Origin: Microvelia longipes
Taxonomy: Eukaryota > Arthropoda > Insecta > Hemiptera > Veliidae
Direction: 5' to 3'
Assembly (NCBI GenBank): GCA_018340805.1
Contig: JACMZG010000008.1
Location: 57,369,918 to 57,433,917, forward strand
Length of the DNA stretch: 64,000 nt
The position numbers and the translations under genes are program-made. Below the pieces are notes generated by a model. It was not told where the DNA came from. It was given only the letters and a program-made list of their open reading frames with translations, and did no database searches. Of this stretch, positions 42,745 to 52,548 are shown one piece after another. Each line of letters starts with the position of its first letter. Within the stretch, counting starts at the first letter, position 1.

Positions 42745-45700
42745 ATGATACATTTGATGAAAGTTTTAGTATTTAGTAATGAAGAAGGAGAGAAGACGGA
42801 AGGATACAACCTCCGACCCCGTAAGGTAAATGAGAAAGCTGGCCAATCTGATACAAGTCCTAAAGGTAAGCCCCCTAGGTCTATTACATTTAGCCAAGAA
42901 CAGTTTGGCGAATTGTTAGGTACAGTTCATAGAATGAACAGTGAATTTCAAGAGAAACTTTTGCACAAAGTTTATTCCCTAGTCAAAAACGAAAAGTCTG
43001 GAAATTTTACTAAGTTCACAGCCAGATTTGATGGTGATAAGGGCTCTGATGTACTTGTCTTTTTGGACGCAGTCAAGGTTTATAAAGACTGTGCGAAAGT
43101 ATCTGATGAAAATGCTTTACTCGGGTTACCTATGTTACTTACTGGTCTTGCAGCTAAATGGTGGTTAGGGGTGAAGAATAGAATAAAATCTTGGAAAGAG
43201 GCGGTTAAAGAGTTGCGTAAGGCATTTAGTGGAGATAAACCCGCGTATCGTACCTTCCAAAATATATTCAAATTAGAACATGGTAACAAGTCGGCACAGG
43301 TGTTTATTTTTGAAATGTTCGCGCTTTTTGCCGATTTACCATATGAATTAGGAGAGACCGTGCAACTTGATATAATTTATAGTAAACTAAGTAGGATTTT
43401 AAGAGAAAGAGTACACAGAGATAATATTAAGGACATAGCGGATCTCTTAAAGCAATGTGAAACCGTAGAAGAAGTTTTAAAACCAGATGATACTGATGCA
43501 TCTTTTAAACCTAAGGGACGTACGCGTTGTACCTTGTGTCGAAAGATCAATCATGACGCTTCTAATTGCAGATTAAAGAAGAAATTAGAGAGTAACGAGC
43601 CAAGTTCTCTCAAAACCATGGATACAGAATCGATGAAGAAAGTTAGGTGTTATGGCTGTGGAGCTTCTGGAGTAGTCCGAGCTCACTGCAACAATAAGGG
43701 AAGTAAAAGTGCAAATACGGTGGAAATTGACGAAGAATTATACACGGCAGCCCAGGACAGCATTAAAGTAGAACCGTTGCTCGTACCTATATCTATCTGC
43801 GGATTTAAGGGTACAGCAAGACTAGACACAGGAGCCACTTGTAGTTTAATGGGTCGTAATGTTTATGAAAAGATAAAAGACATAGTAGAGCTATCCCCGG
43901 TAAATTTAAATCTCACTTTAGCTGACGGCATAAAAGCACCAAGAAGTGGATTCGTCGGCATGATAGACATTCAGATCGCTGGTAAAACAGTAAAAACTAG
44001 AATGATTGCTCTTAAAGATGCCGGAGACAATGCTACGTTACTGGGAGTTGATTTTATGAGGGATGCTAAACTAATCCCAGATATAGTAGAAAATATTTTT
44101 TTCTTCAAGGAAAACTCAAACAACAAATTTAGTTTTGTGAAGAAAACACGAGCAGAAAAAGATGAGAAGACTAATGAGAAAAAATCAGCTCATGCTATTT
44201 CACTCCGGGAGGATGAGGCACCAAATCTGACAAGTAAGCAGAGGTTAGAACTGACAGAACTTTTGGAAAGGAACTCCTCAGTATTTAACAACGCTGGAGA
44301 GGCAACTACTTTTGCAGAACATGCCATCATCACAAAAGAAGGACAAGCTCCAATTTCGGTACCTCCATATAGACTATCACCGCAGAGAAAAAAAGTGTTA
44401 GATAAAGAAATTGAAAAGATGCTGGCCGAAGACATTATAGAGGAGTGCGAATCACCATGGGCATCTCCCGTGTTAATGATCCCTAAGAAGAATGGTCAAG
44501 TTAGGGTATGTGTAGATTTCAGGAACCTAAATGCTGTGACTGTCAGCGATAAATATCCGATGCCAAGGATCGAAGATTTACTCCACGAATCGAAGAAGGT
44601 GGCATTTGTTTCGTCTCTAGATTTAAGATCAGGGTACTGGCAGGTTAGCGTCCGACAGCAAGATAGAGACAAGACAGCATTCGTGACGCCATTAGGATCC
44701 TACAGGTTTAAACGCATGCCTTTTGGTCTAAAAAACGCTGGTGCCACATTCCAAAGGCTCATAGACAAGATGAAATCTGCGCTAAAAGACATATGTATTA
44801 TTGCTTACCTGGACGACATTTTAATAATGTCCGAAACATTCGAACAACATCTTAGAGATTTACAATTAGTATTTGATAGATTAAGTCTGTTTAAGCTAAG
44901 AGTGAACCGAGAGAAAAGCGTTTTTGTTAATTCAAGTGTAAAATACCTAGGGCACACCATTTCACAGGAAGGAATTCAGGCAGATCCTGATAAAATTTCA
45001 GCAGTGCTAGATAGACCACCTCCTAAAAATTTAAAACAATTGATATCCTTTGTGCAGACGTGCTCGTGGTTCAGAAAATTTATTCCACATTTTGCAGAAA
45101 TCGCCCGACCGCTGACAGAACTGACAAAAGACAAAGCTATATGGAAGTGGGGTAAACTTGAAGAAGAAGCATTCGAAAAGCTAAAACAGAGTTTAACTCA
45201 AGCACCGGTTCTGCAAAGAGCTGATTTTGATAAACCCTTTATCTTGAGGACAGACGCCAGCAATTATGCTGTAGGAGCAGCTCTGATGCAGGGGGAGGGA
45301 TCAGAAGAAAGACCCGTTGAATACGCGAGCAAGCTTTTAACACCCGCAGAGAGAAACTACTCCACAACAGAAAGAGAGGCTTTAGCGATAGTCTGGGCGG
45401 TGGAGCGGTTTAGGAGTTATATCGAGTGCAACGAAATATTTATAAAAACTGACCATCAACCTTTAAAATGGCTGATGTCCCTAAAATCTCCTTCGGGAAG
45501 ATTGGCAAGATGGGCACTAAAACTTCAACCATTCAACATAAATATCGACTATGCTCCAGGAAGGTCCAATGTGGTAGCAGACACCCTATCAAGACCTCCA
45601 ATGGAAAATGTAGTGATGGAGTCAGCCCAGGCAACATTCCCAGCCATTTCTAAAGATTCTTTAAGAAAGGAGCAAGAAAAGGATGACAACCTTAACAAAA

Positions 45701-46176
45701 TAATAAAGGATTTAGAAAACAATAAATGTCCTGAGAACGTCGCGTCGTGGACAAAACGTGGGTACATAATGAACGACGGAGTTCTGTATCGGTACCAAGC
45801 AGATTCTGATTGCGACGAAGCTCAGTTAGTGGTACCTAAACAAAAAAGAATTGATATCTTGAAAAAGCATCATGATGCCCCAATGGCCGGTCACTATGGA
45901 GCAGAAAGGACGTTATACCGTTTAACCCCAACGTTTTACTGGCCAGGAATGCGAAAGGACGTGGCAGAGTATGTGAAAAAGTGTGTCAGTTGCCAGAAGT
46001 ATAAGGCATCCAACTTGAAACCAGCTGGTCTAATACAAACACCAATATACTCCAGAAGATTTGAGTCACTATCCGTCGATCTATTCGGCCCATTGCCAGT
46101 TTCACAACAAGGCAACAAATGGGTTTTGGTAGTCGAGGATAAAGCTTCCCGTGGGTTGAGTTATTTCCCCTGGTAA
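42745..46176 (+). CDS. gag-pol: Gypsy C Gag-Pol polyprotein
   Basis: 1143 codons. The natural start is probably the ATG at 42732 (MSDSDDTFDESF), which goes out of frame near 42770. Capsid (about residues 90-245) has FLDAVKVYKDCAKVSDENAL and WWLGVKNRIKSWKEAV, resembling the Arc/dArc-related Gypsy Gag. Zinc knuckle 1 is CTLCRKINHDASNC; knuckle 2 (CYGCGASGVVRAHC) has lost its His. Protease RLDTGATCSLMG has Asp360. RT YLDD is at 688-691, RNase H TDASNYAVGAAL has Asp837, and the integrase HHCC starts at His1042. The frame ends in the integrase core through a one-base deletion near 46150. Confidence 0.95.
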   Translation: MIHLMKVLVFSNEEGEKTEGYNLRPRKVNEKAGQSDTSPKGKPPRSITFSQEQFGELLGTVHRMNSEFQEKLLHKVYSLVKNEKSGNFTKFTARFDGDKGSDVLVFLDAVKVYKDCAKVSDENALLGLPMLLTGLAAKWWLGVKNRIKSWKEAVKELRKAFSGDKPAYRTFQNIFKLEHGNKSAQVFIFEMFALFADLPYELGETVQLDIIYSKLSRILRERVHRDNIKDIADLLKQCETVEEVLKPDDTDASFKPKGRTRCTLCRKINHDASNCRLKKKLESNEPSSLKTMDTESMKKVRCYGCGASGVVRAHCNNKGSKSANTVEIDEELYTAAQDSIKVEPLLVPISICGFKGTARLDTGATCSLMGRNVYEKIKDIVELSPVNLNLTLADGIKAPRSGFVGMIDIQIAGKTVKTRMIALKDAGDNATLLGVDFMRDAKLIPDIVENIFFFKENSNNKFSFVKKTRAEKDEKTNEKKSAHAISLREDEAPNLTSKQRLELTELLERNSSVFNNAGEATTFAEHAIITKEGQAPISVPPYRLSPQRKKVLDKEIEKMLAEDIIEECESPWASPVLMIPKKNGQVRVCVDFRNLNAVTVSDKYPMPRIEDLLHESKKVAFVSSLDLRSGYWQVSVRQQDRDKTAFVTPLGSYRFKRMPFGLKNAGATFQRLIDKMKSALKDICIIAYLDDILIMSETFEQHLRDLQLVFDRLSLFKLRVNREKSVFVNSSVKYLGHTISQEGIQADPDKISAVLDRPPPKNLKQLISFVQTCSWFRKFIPHFAEIARPLTELTKDKAIWKWGKLEEEAFEKLKQSLTQAPVLQRADFDKPFILRTDASNYAVGAALMQGEGSEERPVEYASKLLTPAERNYSTTEREALAIVWAVERFRSYIECNEIFIKTDHQPLKWLMSLKSPSGRLARWALKLQPFNINIDYAPGRSNVVADTLSRPPMENVVMESAQATFPAISKDSLRKEQEKDDNLNKIIKDLENNKCPENVASWTKRGYIMNDGVLYRYQADSDCDEAQLVVPKQKRIDILKKHHDAPMAGHYGAERTLYRLTPTFYWPGMRKDVAEYVKKCVSCQKYKASNLKPAGLIQTPIYSRRFESLSVDLFGPLPVSQQGNKWVLVVEDKASRGLSYFPW

Positions 46177-46980
46177 GTGCTACGGCAGAGGAATGTGCAA
46201 AGAAGTTAATAGAAGAAGTATTTTTACGTTATGGGCTCTGCAGACGGATAACAAGCGACAACGGAGTACAATTTATTAGCGCAGTTATGCAGCAGGTATG
46301 CCACGTTTTAAAGATTGATCAATGTCTAACAGCTTTGTATCACCCAGAGGCAAATCCGGTTGAGAGGAAAAATAGAGACTTAAAACCACAGTTGGCGATT
46401 CTTGTAGGAAAGGATCATACAACATGGGATACAAAGCTACCAATGATTCGGTTCGCAATGAATTCAGCTATGTCATCAGCCACAGGATACACTCCGGCCT
46501 ATCTCGCTTTTGGGAGAGAGCTTCGGACAATAAGTGACGTGGAACATGACATGAGGAGATTTTAGATAATGATAACTTCGTCCACAGATAACTCCTTACC
46601 TGAAAAAACTACAGGAAGTTTGGAGAAACGCCAAAGAAAAAGTAGAAAAAGAGCAGGACAAGCAAAAGGAGTATGGCGACCGCACGCGCAGACCGACCCC
46701 AAAATACAAACCAGGCGATAAAGTTTTAGTAGACTGTCACAAATTGAGTAATAAATCTGCTGGCGTGACGAGCAAACTGATCCCTAAGCGAGATGGACCG
46801 TACATAATTGTAGAATGTGTGTCCCCAACATCGTATATAGTAGCAGATATAAAGAACCCAACCATTGCGTTAGGAAAATATCATACATCTCAACTGACTC
46901 CATTTGTAGGAAACTCAGCTCCAACACCAGTTGAACCTATAAGACGACGAGGAAGACCACGAAGACAACCTCCTTCGTAG
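46152..46980 (+). pseudogene. Gypsy C integrase C-terminal part, frameshifted
   Basis: The frame from 46152 (WVELFPLVSATAEECAKKL) carries ITSDNGVQFISAV (second Asp) and YHPEANPVERKNRDLKPQ (Glu), and stops at 46563 in an ATTTTAG context. A further shift near 46583 leads to the frame with QITPYLKKLQEVWRNAKEKV, then VSPTSYIVADIK and finally RRRGRPRRQPPS before the stop at 46980. Three small indels therefore break an otherwise complete integrase. The LTRs are identical, so the damage is recent, was inherited by co-packaging, or is a sequencing error. Confidence 0.88.
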
Positions 46981-47011
46981 TAAGGCTAGTTCCCCGACTG
47001 AGGCAGCTTGG

Positions 47012-47029
47012 GAAACTAGAGGGGGAGTC
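47012..47029 (+). other. Gypsy C polypurine tract
   Basis: Purine-rich AACTAGAGGGGGAGTC directly before the 3' LTR, the usual plus-strand primer. Confidence 0.85.
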
Positions 47030-47149
47030 TGTGGCATTATGTTATTGACAAGCTGTCAATGTTTGTTGTATTTTAGTTTTATTGTAAGAATGAATATATT
47101 TATATTTGTTACGCTTAGTTATTGGTTATAATTAACTAGTAGCTCTACA
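47030..47149 (+). repeat. Gypsy C 3' LTR
   Basis: Identical by eye to 42596-42715 over 120 bases. Confidence 0.97.
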
Positions 47150-47153
47150 AATT

Positions 47154-48319
47154 AATAATTTTCGTAGGGTCTTTAAAAATACCTTTAAAGACCCTACCAA
47201 GTCTGTGGATATGGCTTTGAATGAAGAAGTAAATAGAAAATAAAAGAGAATAGAGTAAAATTACAATCTATTGTAAAAACTATAGTATTTTGTGGGAGGT
47301 ATAATTTGCCTCTTCAAAGCTATCGTGATGATGGAGCTGTTTTAGATAGCTCTGAAGGCTCTGTAAGCAATAATCCATTCCAAAATCAAGTAATATTTCG
47401 AGGCTTATTTAAATTTAGAATAGATGCTGGAGATAAAAATATTAGAAAACCACTTAAGAAATGCTCCTAAAAACTCCACCCTCACAAGCAAAACCGTTGA
47501 ATGATCTTATCGAGTGTTGTGGTCAATTTATAAAAAATAGCATAGTTACTAATGTAAACAAATTAAGTTTTTTTCAATTATTTGTGATTCAACCACCGAT
47601 GTCAGCACTAAAGAACAATTAGCTTTGTGTATTCGTTATTTCGATACCGAAGAACACAAGATATATGAACAACTAATATGTTTGATGACGATAACTGATA
47701 CCAGCGGCGCAGCTATTGCATCATCAATGATCGAATCATTAAAAAATATAAATTTAGGTGTAAATAATATTAGAGGACAAGGTTATGACGGTGGAGCTAA
47801 TATGGCAGGCACGTTTAAATCATTAAAACTCAGCAGCCCTTAGCTCTTTATACACATTCCGCCTCACACGTATTAAATCTTTGCCTCCTGTCATCTTGCA
47901 AAATCAATGAAATTAGAAATACGTTATCAGTTACTAATGAAGTAATTAATTTTATTAATTCCAGTACTAAACGTATAGCAGTTTTTCAACTAACATTAGA
48001 TAAAGAAGAACAACCGAGTCAAAAATTAAAGAAGTTTTATCAAACAAGGTTTGTTGAAAAACACGAATCTATTATACAGTTTGTGGACTGTTATAAATAC
48101 ATTGTCTTAACTTAGAAAAAATATCAGAGACGTCTCAGGACTCGAGCACTCGAGCTAAAGCTGTCAGTTTACATTTATCAATATTAAACTTTAATTTTAT
48201 TATAACCATTCATATCATATCAGATTTATTTTGTATAACGGAACCACTATCTCGAAGTTTAAAAAGCCCAGACATTGATTATACTGTAATGACTGATATG
48301 GTTATTAACATTACCATAT
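47154..48319 (+). pseudogene. hAT transposase, DUF4371 region
   Basis: Resumes after Gypsy C with NFRRVFKNTFKDPTKSVD. LQSYRDDGAVLDSSEGSV is the conserved start of DUF4371. ICDSTTDVSTKEQLALCIRY (catalytic Asp) and IRGQGYDGGANMAGTFK (second Asp region) follow, then YTHSASHVLNLCL and SRSLKSPDIDYTVMTDMV. Several frameshifts and stops (for example the stop after VNRK near 47240) break it. The frame 47625-47843 is the longest intact part. It ends at the BEL D insertion (48324). Confidence 0.9.
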
Positions 48320-48324
48320 TATAT

Positions 48325-48574
48325 TGTTACCGCCTTGGCGGTTTCTGTACATAAGTACATAAAACCTGTTTGTTTATTGTCTTTTAAATTGTCCAGTTGA
48401 TATATATTTTTATTCTGTCATGTCCTGTCATAGTTAGTTCAATTTCAAGGTTTAGCAGTCAGGGAAAACTAGTGCCCCTTATAGTTCTTTGAAGTGAAGT
48501 TAAATAGTTATTGTATGTTAATAAACTTCTCAGTCTAAAGACTATATACCTTGTTCTTATTTACTGCAGCAACA
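48325..48574 (+). repeat. BEL D 5' LTR
   Basis: 250 bp. Starts with the hairpin TACCGCCTTGGCGGT and ends TTTACTGCAGCAACA. A typical TGG primer site does not follow directly. Confidence 0.97.
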
Positions 48575-48626
48575 GTCAAAGAACTATAGAATAAAATCAG
48601 TTAGTAGTTTATAGAAGATCGCAAAT

Positions 48627-49721
48627 ATGTCGTTGGGTGCTGATTCGGACAGTCGTAGAAGAACCAGGAACATGGCCCGAGCTGAAACTAGGAACGCTGA
48701 CCTTAAAGGTATTAAAGACTTGATTAATAGCCTTAGTAGTAAGCAAAACGAGTTTATGCAGCTAAAACAGAATTACGCTACCATAGGAATGCAGAGTGCT
48801 TCCTTAAGCGAACTTAAGATCCTAGTGGATGAATTTTGTGTTAAAGTAGATCAGTTTGTTACGATTTACCCAGACACCGAAGTAGAAACCATGAATAACC
48901 TGAACGACATTAGGCAAGATTTAGAAGAATGGTTTCGTACTGAGTCGGTCATGTTAAAATCGGCGAGCGAACGGACCAAACCTACATCAGTGGCTCTTAG
49001 CTCGCAAGAAGCTGCCGAAATTAAACAGCTCGGTGCTAAACTTATAAGATCTTTACCCGGTCGTCCAAATTCCATCAAGTCTAACGTATCAGCTGTCACC
49101 GCTACAACAAATCGCACGGCAAATTCCACCAGGTCGCGCGTGTCTAACGTAAGTAGCCTAGCAACTAAATTAACCGCCCAACTCGAGACACTAGAAAAAG
49201 ATAAATTGCTGCACCAGAAAAAAGTAGAAATAGACATAGAGTTAGAAAAAAATAGATTAGTAAAGAAAGTTCTACAAGATCCTGAATTAAACTCTCAGGA
49301 ATTAGAAGTAGTTGTAAATGCAATGAGAGCCTGTGCGTTACAGTCATCGGTGTACGAAAAAACACCAGAGCTGCCTGTAGTTACACCGAGTATGTCAAAG
49401 GTTAACGATTTAAATGTCATCAGAAGTCATAACAACCGCGACGCGAATGATTTAAATAACATCAGAAATCAGATCGAGAGCGACGTAACACGGCAACCTA
49501 CACCACTACCTACACTACAAGTTCATTCATCCGGTCATCTCACACCACCAGTACCAACACCTAGATCTCATCGCAGTACTCAGAAAGTTATTCGAGATCA
49601 ACAAAGAATAAACTCCCTAGAACCCGAAAAACCCCTACCTCCGATATTATTCCTAGAATCCCGTCCCCCCATAACCTATTCCCATACCCCAGAGCAATCC
49701 CAACCCCTTAACCAGGTTTAA
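48627..49721 (+). CDS. gag: BEL D Gag, N-terminal part
   Basis: 364 codons from the first ATG after the LTR. The start is basic (SRRRTRNMARAETRNAD). Residues about 25-130 are predicted to be helical (LKGIKDLINSLSSKQNEF, LSELKILVDEFCVKVDQF), and a long charged coiled coil (LETLEKDKLLHQKKVEIDIE) lies near residue 190. The tail is Pro-rich. A TAA at 49719 interrupts, but the same frame continues with QPYQRPSQGPPDT to the next part. The full Gag would be about 704 residues with only this one stop. Confidence 0.85.
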   Translation: MSLGADSDSRRRTRNMARAETRNADLKGIKDLINSLSSKQNEFMQLKQNYATIGMQSASLSELKILVDEFCVKVDQFVTIYPDTEVETMNNLNDIRQDLEEWFRTESVMLKSASERTKPTSVALSSQEAAEIKQLGAKLIRSLPGRPNSIKSNVSAVTATTNRTANSTRSRVSNVSSLATKLTAQLETLEKDKLLHQKKVEIDIELEKNRLVKKVLQDPELNSQELEVVVNAMRACALQSSVYEKTPELPVVTPSMSKVNDLNVIRSHNNRDANDLNNIRNQIESDVTRQPTPLPTLQVHSSGHLTPPVPTPRSHRSTQKVIRDQQRINSLEPEKPLPPILFLESRPPITYSHTPEQSQPLNQV

Positions 49722-49829
49722 CAACCTTACCAGCGACCCTCCCAAGGGCCGCCAGATACAGCAACTATCAGGTCAAATTTTAATAATAATTTAACGTCTT
49801 TTACTAATCCTGTCATTGATCCGTTTATT

Positions 49830-50741
49830 TTGATGTCAAAAATTCAAATGCTAAATTCTTTAGTACCATTCATTTTTAAGGGCGATTGCGTTGACTTTCC
49901 AATTTTTAGAGATCAGATAAGAACCTATTTAGAGGACGGTGTCTTACCTGGTCACAATAAAGTTATATTTTTATCCAAATTTTTAGGTGGCGAAGCTTTG
50001 AAGGTTTTTCAGGATAACTTTGGTTTAAATTTTGTAGATAGTTTAGCTCTATTAGAAAGCAGATTTGGGAATCCAGCAGCAGTAACGGAGGCATGGACTA
50101 ACAAACTAGTGGATGGTCCAACCTTATCTTTAAACGATGGTGAAGGATTACGTGAATACGCGGAAGCACTTTCCACAGCTAGTAGGGTATTGTCACCAGA
50201 GGCTCGACACGAGATAAGCGCCAAAGTGTGTTTAAAGAAAATGGTATCGCGTTTACCAATGCGGTATTTGCAAGGGTGGGTGAAATTTATAGAGCATAAA
50301 CAAGGCCAAGAGTCTATTGATGATTTAGCTAAATTTGTAGCAGATATAGCTAAACAGATGAATCATCCTGTTTATGGTTCGATCGTGAACAAAAGTTGTT
50401 TGACGAAAGATAATAGTTATCACAAGCCAAATTCGTTTACAGCTAAAGGCAGACGAAATGTTTCTTTGCCTAGTAGTAGTAGTAACGCTGTAAATCAAGG
50501 GATGAGAACCAAGATAGACCCGTGTGCTTATTGTAAGAATAGTCACTCGATACAAGCATGTCCAGAATTGCAAAAACAAAATTCTGAGAATATAAAACAA
50601 TTTATTTATAGTGAGAATCTATGTTTTAGTTGTTTAGCGAAAAATCATAGAAGTAAGGAGTGCAAAAACAGAGCAAAATGCACTATTATAGGTTGCGGTA
50701 GAACGCATCCTGTAAGTATCCACAGTATATATGAGAAGTAA
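49830..50741 (+). CDS. gag: BEL D Gag, DUF1759-like and zinc knuckles
   Basis: 303 codons from the first Met; same frame as the previous ORF and open between them after the TAA. FIFKGDCVDFPIFRDQIRTY and KVIFLSKFLGGEALKV form the DUF1759-like capsid start. CAYCKNSHSIQAC, CFSCLAKNHRSKEC and the CTIIGCGRTHPVSIH half-finger are the three BEL Gag knuckles. The stop at 50741 lies where the protease frame would begin. It can supply structural protein only. Confidence 0.9.
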   Translation: MMSKIQMLNSLVPFIFKGDCVDFPIFRDQIRTYLEDGVLPGHNKVIFLSKFLGGEALKVFQDNFGLNFVDSLALLESRFGNPAAVTEAWTNKLVDGPTLSLNDGEGLREYAEALSTASRVLSPEARHEISAKVCLKKMVSRLPMRYLQGWVKFIEHKQGQESIDDLAKFVADIAKQMNHPVYGSIVNKSCLTKDNSYHKPNSFTAKGRRNVSLPSSSSNAVNQGMRTKIDPCAYCKNSHSIQACPELQKQNSENIKQFIYSENLCFSCLAKNHRSKECKNRAKCTIIGCGRTHPVSIHSIYEK

Positions 50742-50839
50742 ACGAGGAAGAGCTAGCTCCCCTCACGCCAACCATCTGATCTATCTAAAAGGAGCTGTGC
50801 CACCTGTTTCTGGTTCCTTTCAGGCGAGAGCAGCCACGA

Positions 50840-51120
50840 GAAGAAAGATGAAGGCAGGTGCAGAGTTTATCAGAGGAGTTCTGGGGCAGGTGGAGGAGAG
50901 AATACCTGCAATCACTCCAGCAACAAGTAAAATAGACCTCCACTAGGAGAAACCTTAGGGTGGGGGATATAGTTTTATGTAAATCCGAGACATCCCCTCG
51001 AAATTCATGGCCTCTAGCCATGATAGTTGCTGTATCCCCTGGGGAGGATGGTTTGGTAAGGACGGTGAAGCTCCGTTTCGCCAAAGGTGGCGAATTGGAG
51101 CGACCGGCCAGGCAGTAGTA
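50840..51120 (+). pseudogene. BEL D integrase C-terminal remnant
   Basis: In one frame: SLSEEFWGRWRREYLQSLQQ, a TAG at the position of the conserved Trp, TSTRRNLRVGDIVLCKSETS, WPLAMIVAVSPGEDGLVRTV and LERPARQ. This is the end of BEL integrase. It shows that about 4 kb of pol was lost between 50741 and 50840, leaving the two termini. After it come 40 bases with the polypurine-like GGCCGGGAG and the LTR. Confidence 0.88.
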
Positions 51121-51161
51121 CTCCTAGTTGAAGCGCCAAAGGCGCTAGGCTAGGCCGGGAG

Positions 51162-51411
51162 TGTTACCGCCTTGGCGGTTTCTGTACATAAGTACATAAA
51201 ACCTGTTTGTTTATTGTCTTTTAAATTGTCCAGTTGATATATATTTTTATTCTGTCATGTCCTGTCATAGTTAGTTCAATTTCAAGGTTTAGCAGTCAGG
51301 GAAAACTAGTGCCCCTTATAGTTCTTTGAAGTGAAGTTAAATAGTTATTGTATGTTAATAAACTTCTCAGTCTAAAGACTATATACCTTGTTCTTATTTA
51401 CTGCAGCAACA
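51162..51411 (+). repeat. BEL D 3' LTR
   Basis: Identical by eye to 48325-48574. Confidence 0.97.
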
Positions 51412-51416
51412 TATAT

Positions 51417-52200
51417 TAATATGATAATGGTTATTATTAATATGGTAATATGATATGAATGTAATTGAAACGTTACAGAAATTTCGTGACAGTGATGTTA
51501 AATTTAATACCTTATATTCTAAGTCTAAAGACCTAGCAGAAGATCGAGACGTAGATGTTAAAATGCCTAGAACAACATCCAGACAAACCCAACGAGCAAA
51601 TGTCCCGTCAAAGAATATTATCGACTATTATAGAATAATTTTTTTGCCATTTTTAGATCACCTTATTTCAGAAATGAAGCATAGGTTTTTTCGAAAATGA
51701 ATCTTTTGAAACAGTACAAAATCTTCAAAAAGTAATGCCGTCAGTTGTTACTCGTTATGAAATTGATAATATAATCCGGAGGGTTAAGAGCATTTGAAGA
51801 AGATATACCAGGTTCGATTGCTGCCCTGCGGGGAGAGTTAGAGCTGTGTCATAATTTCTGGAAAAACGAAAAGAATAAACCTATAGATAGATAGCTAGTT
51901 ATAAGCTATATATAACTTATTATATGATAGAGCTATAGATATGCTAGTTCTAACTCATTTTATCCAAATATTGCAGCTCTTCTGCATATTCTTTGCGTTA
52001 TTCCAGTGACATCGTGTTCAGCAGAAAGATAGTTTTCTACTTTATGAAAGACTAAAGATATTCAAGATCAACAATGTCCGAAGAAAGATTAGAAGGATTA
52101 ATGCTTAAAAATCCACCAGAACATTAATTTAGATCCTGAAAAAATAATAGATATATTTACGCAGAAACATCCAAGACGAATCCAACTATCGCTTGAATAT
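51417..52200 (+). pseudogene. hAT transposase C-terminus with dimerisation domain
   Basis: The frame 51455-51700 has MNVIETLQKFRDSDVKFN and VPSKNIIDYYRIIFLPFLDH. After frame changes NIAALLHILCVIPVTSCSAE (51955-52020) and STMSEERLEGLMLKN are the hAT C-terminal dimerisation signature; the frame closes near 52190. The 3' UTR and right TIR follow (52201-52548) with no other gene. Confidence 0.9.
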
Positions 52201-52548
52201 TTTTTTTATACATTTTGATAATATTTTTATAATCATGTTACTAATTATATAATTTCTACCTAATTTATTTTTTATTATTATTTGTTCACTAAATTGATTT
52301 ATTATAGCAAGGCTAATTCTATACGTTTAATTTACAATATCTTTAAAACGATAAAAACGTACGATAATATGTATGACCTAAATTACTTATTAATAACTCT
52401 TTATAAGATATAAACGAGTTGTGTTTAAATTCCTACTAATTGGGTTGTTTTTAGCTTAAGGTTAAGATTAGGTTACTAAACCAGCAATACAAAATTATTA
52501 TTGTTGTTAAATTACCGCTGGGTTAAATAAAGCTGGATCCGCTTCTGT

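Larger units (their letters stand above)
42596..47149 (+). mobile_element. Ty3/Gypsy element C, complete with LTRs
   Basis: LTRs at 42596-42715 and 47030-47149 (120 bp each) are identical and bounded by TG...CA. The target-site duplication is AATT (42592-42595 and 47150-47153). TGGCGCCCAACG at 42717 is a tRNA-Lys-type primer-binding site and AACTAGAGGGGGAGTC before the 3' LTR is the polypurine tract. A single gag-pol frame fills the interior. It is inserted in the hAT transposase, whose frame resumes at 47154. Confidence 0.97.
48325..51411 (+). mobile_element. BEL/Pao deletion derivative D (gag only)
   Basis: LTRs at 48325-48574 and 51162-51411, 250 bp each and identical by eye, TG...CA, with target-site duplication TATAT (48320-48324 and 51412-51416). 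The interior of about 2.6 kb encodes an almost intact Gag with zinc knuckles. Protease, RT, RNase H and most of integrase are deleted, while the last part of integrase remains before the 3' LTR. It is non-autonomous and must use pol from a related element. The hAT frame resumes after it. Confidence 0.95.
37295..52548 (+). mobile_element. hAT transposon (DUF4371/ZMYM-like) with nested elements
   Basis: The left end CAGGGGCAGATCCAG and right end CTGGATCCGCTTCTG are inverted repeats (12 of 15 match). The 8-bp duplication TATACATT flanks them (37287-37294 and 52549-52556), with one extra T at 52548. The two sides rejoin the RT codons of BEL E, which confirms the borders. The plus-strand transposase is in three pieces: 41952-42595, 47154-48319 and 51417-52200. 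Removing Gypsy C, BEL D and the P S P' S' block leaves a hAT of about 3.6 kb. Confidence 0.92.

Noticed and set aside
42596..47149. Endogenous retrovirus with env
   Set aside because: After integrase only a basic tail and the polypurine tract remain. No env-like frame with signal peptide and membrane anchor is seen here or in the other Gypsy elements.
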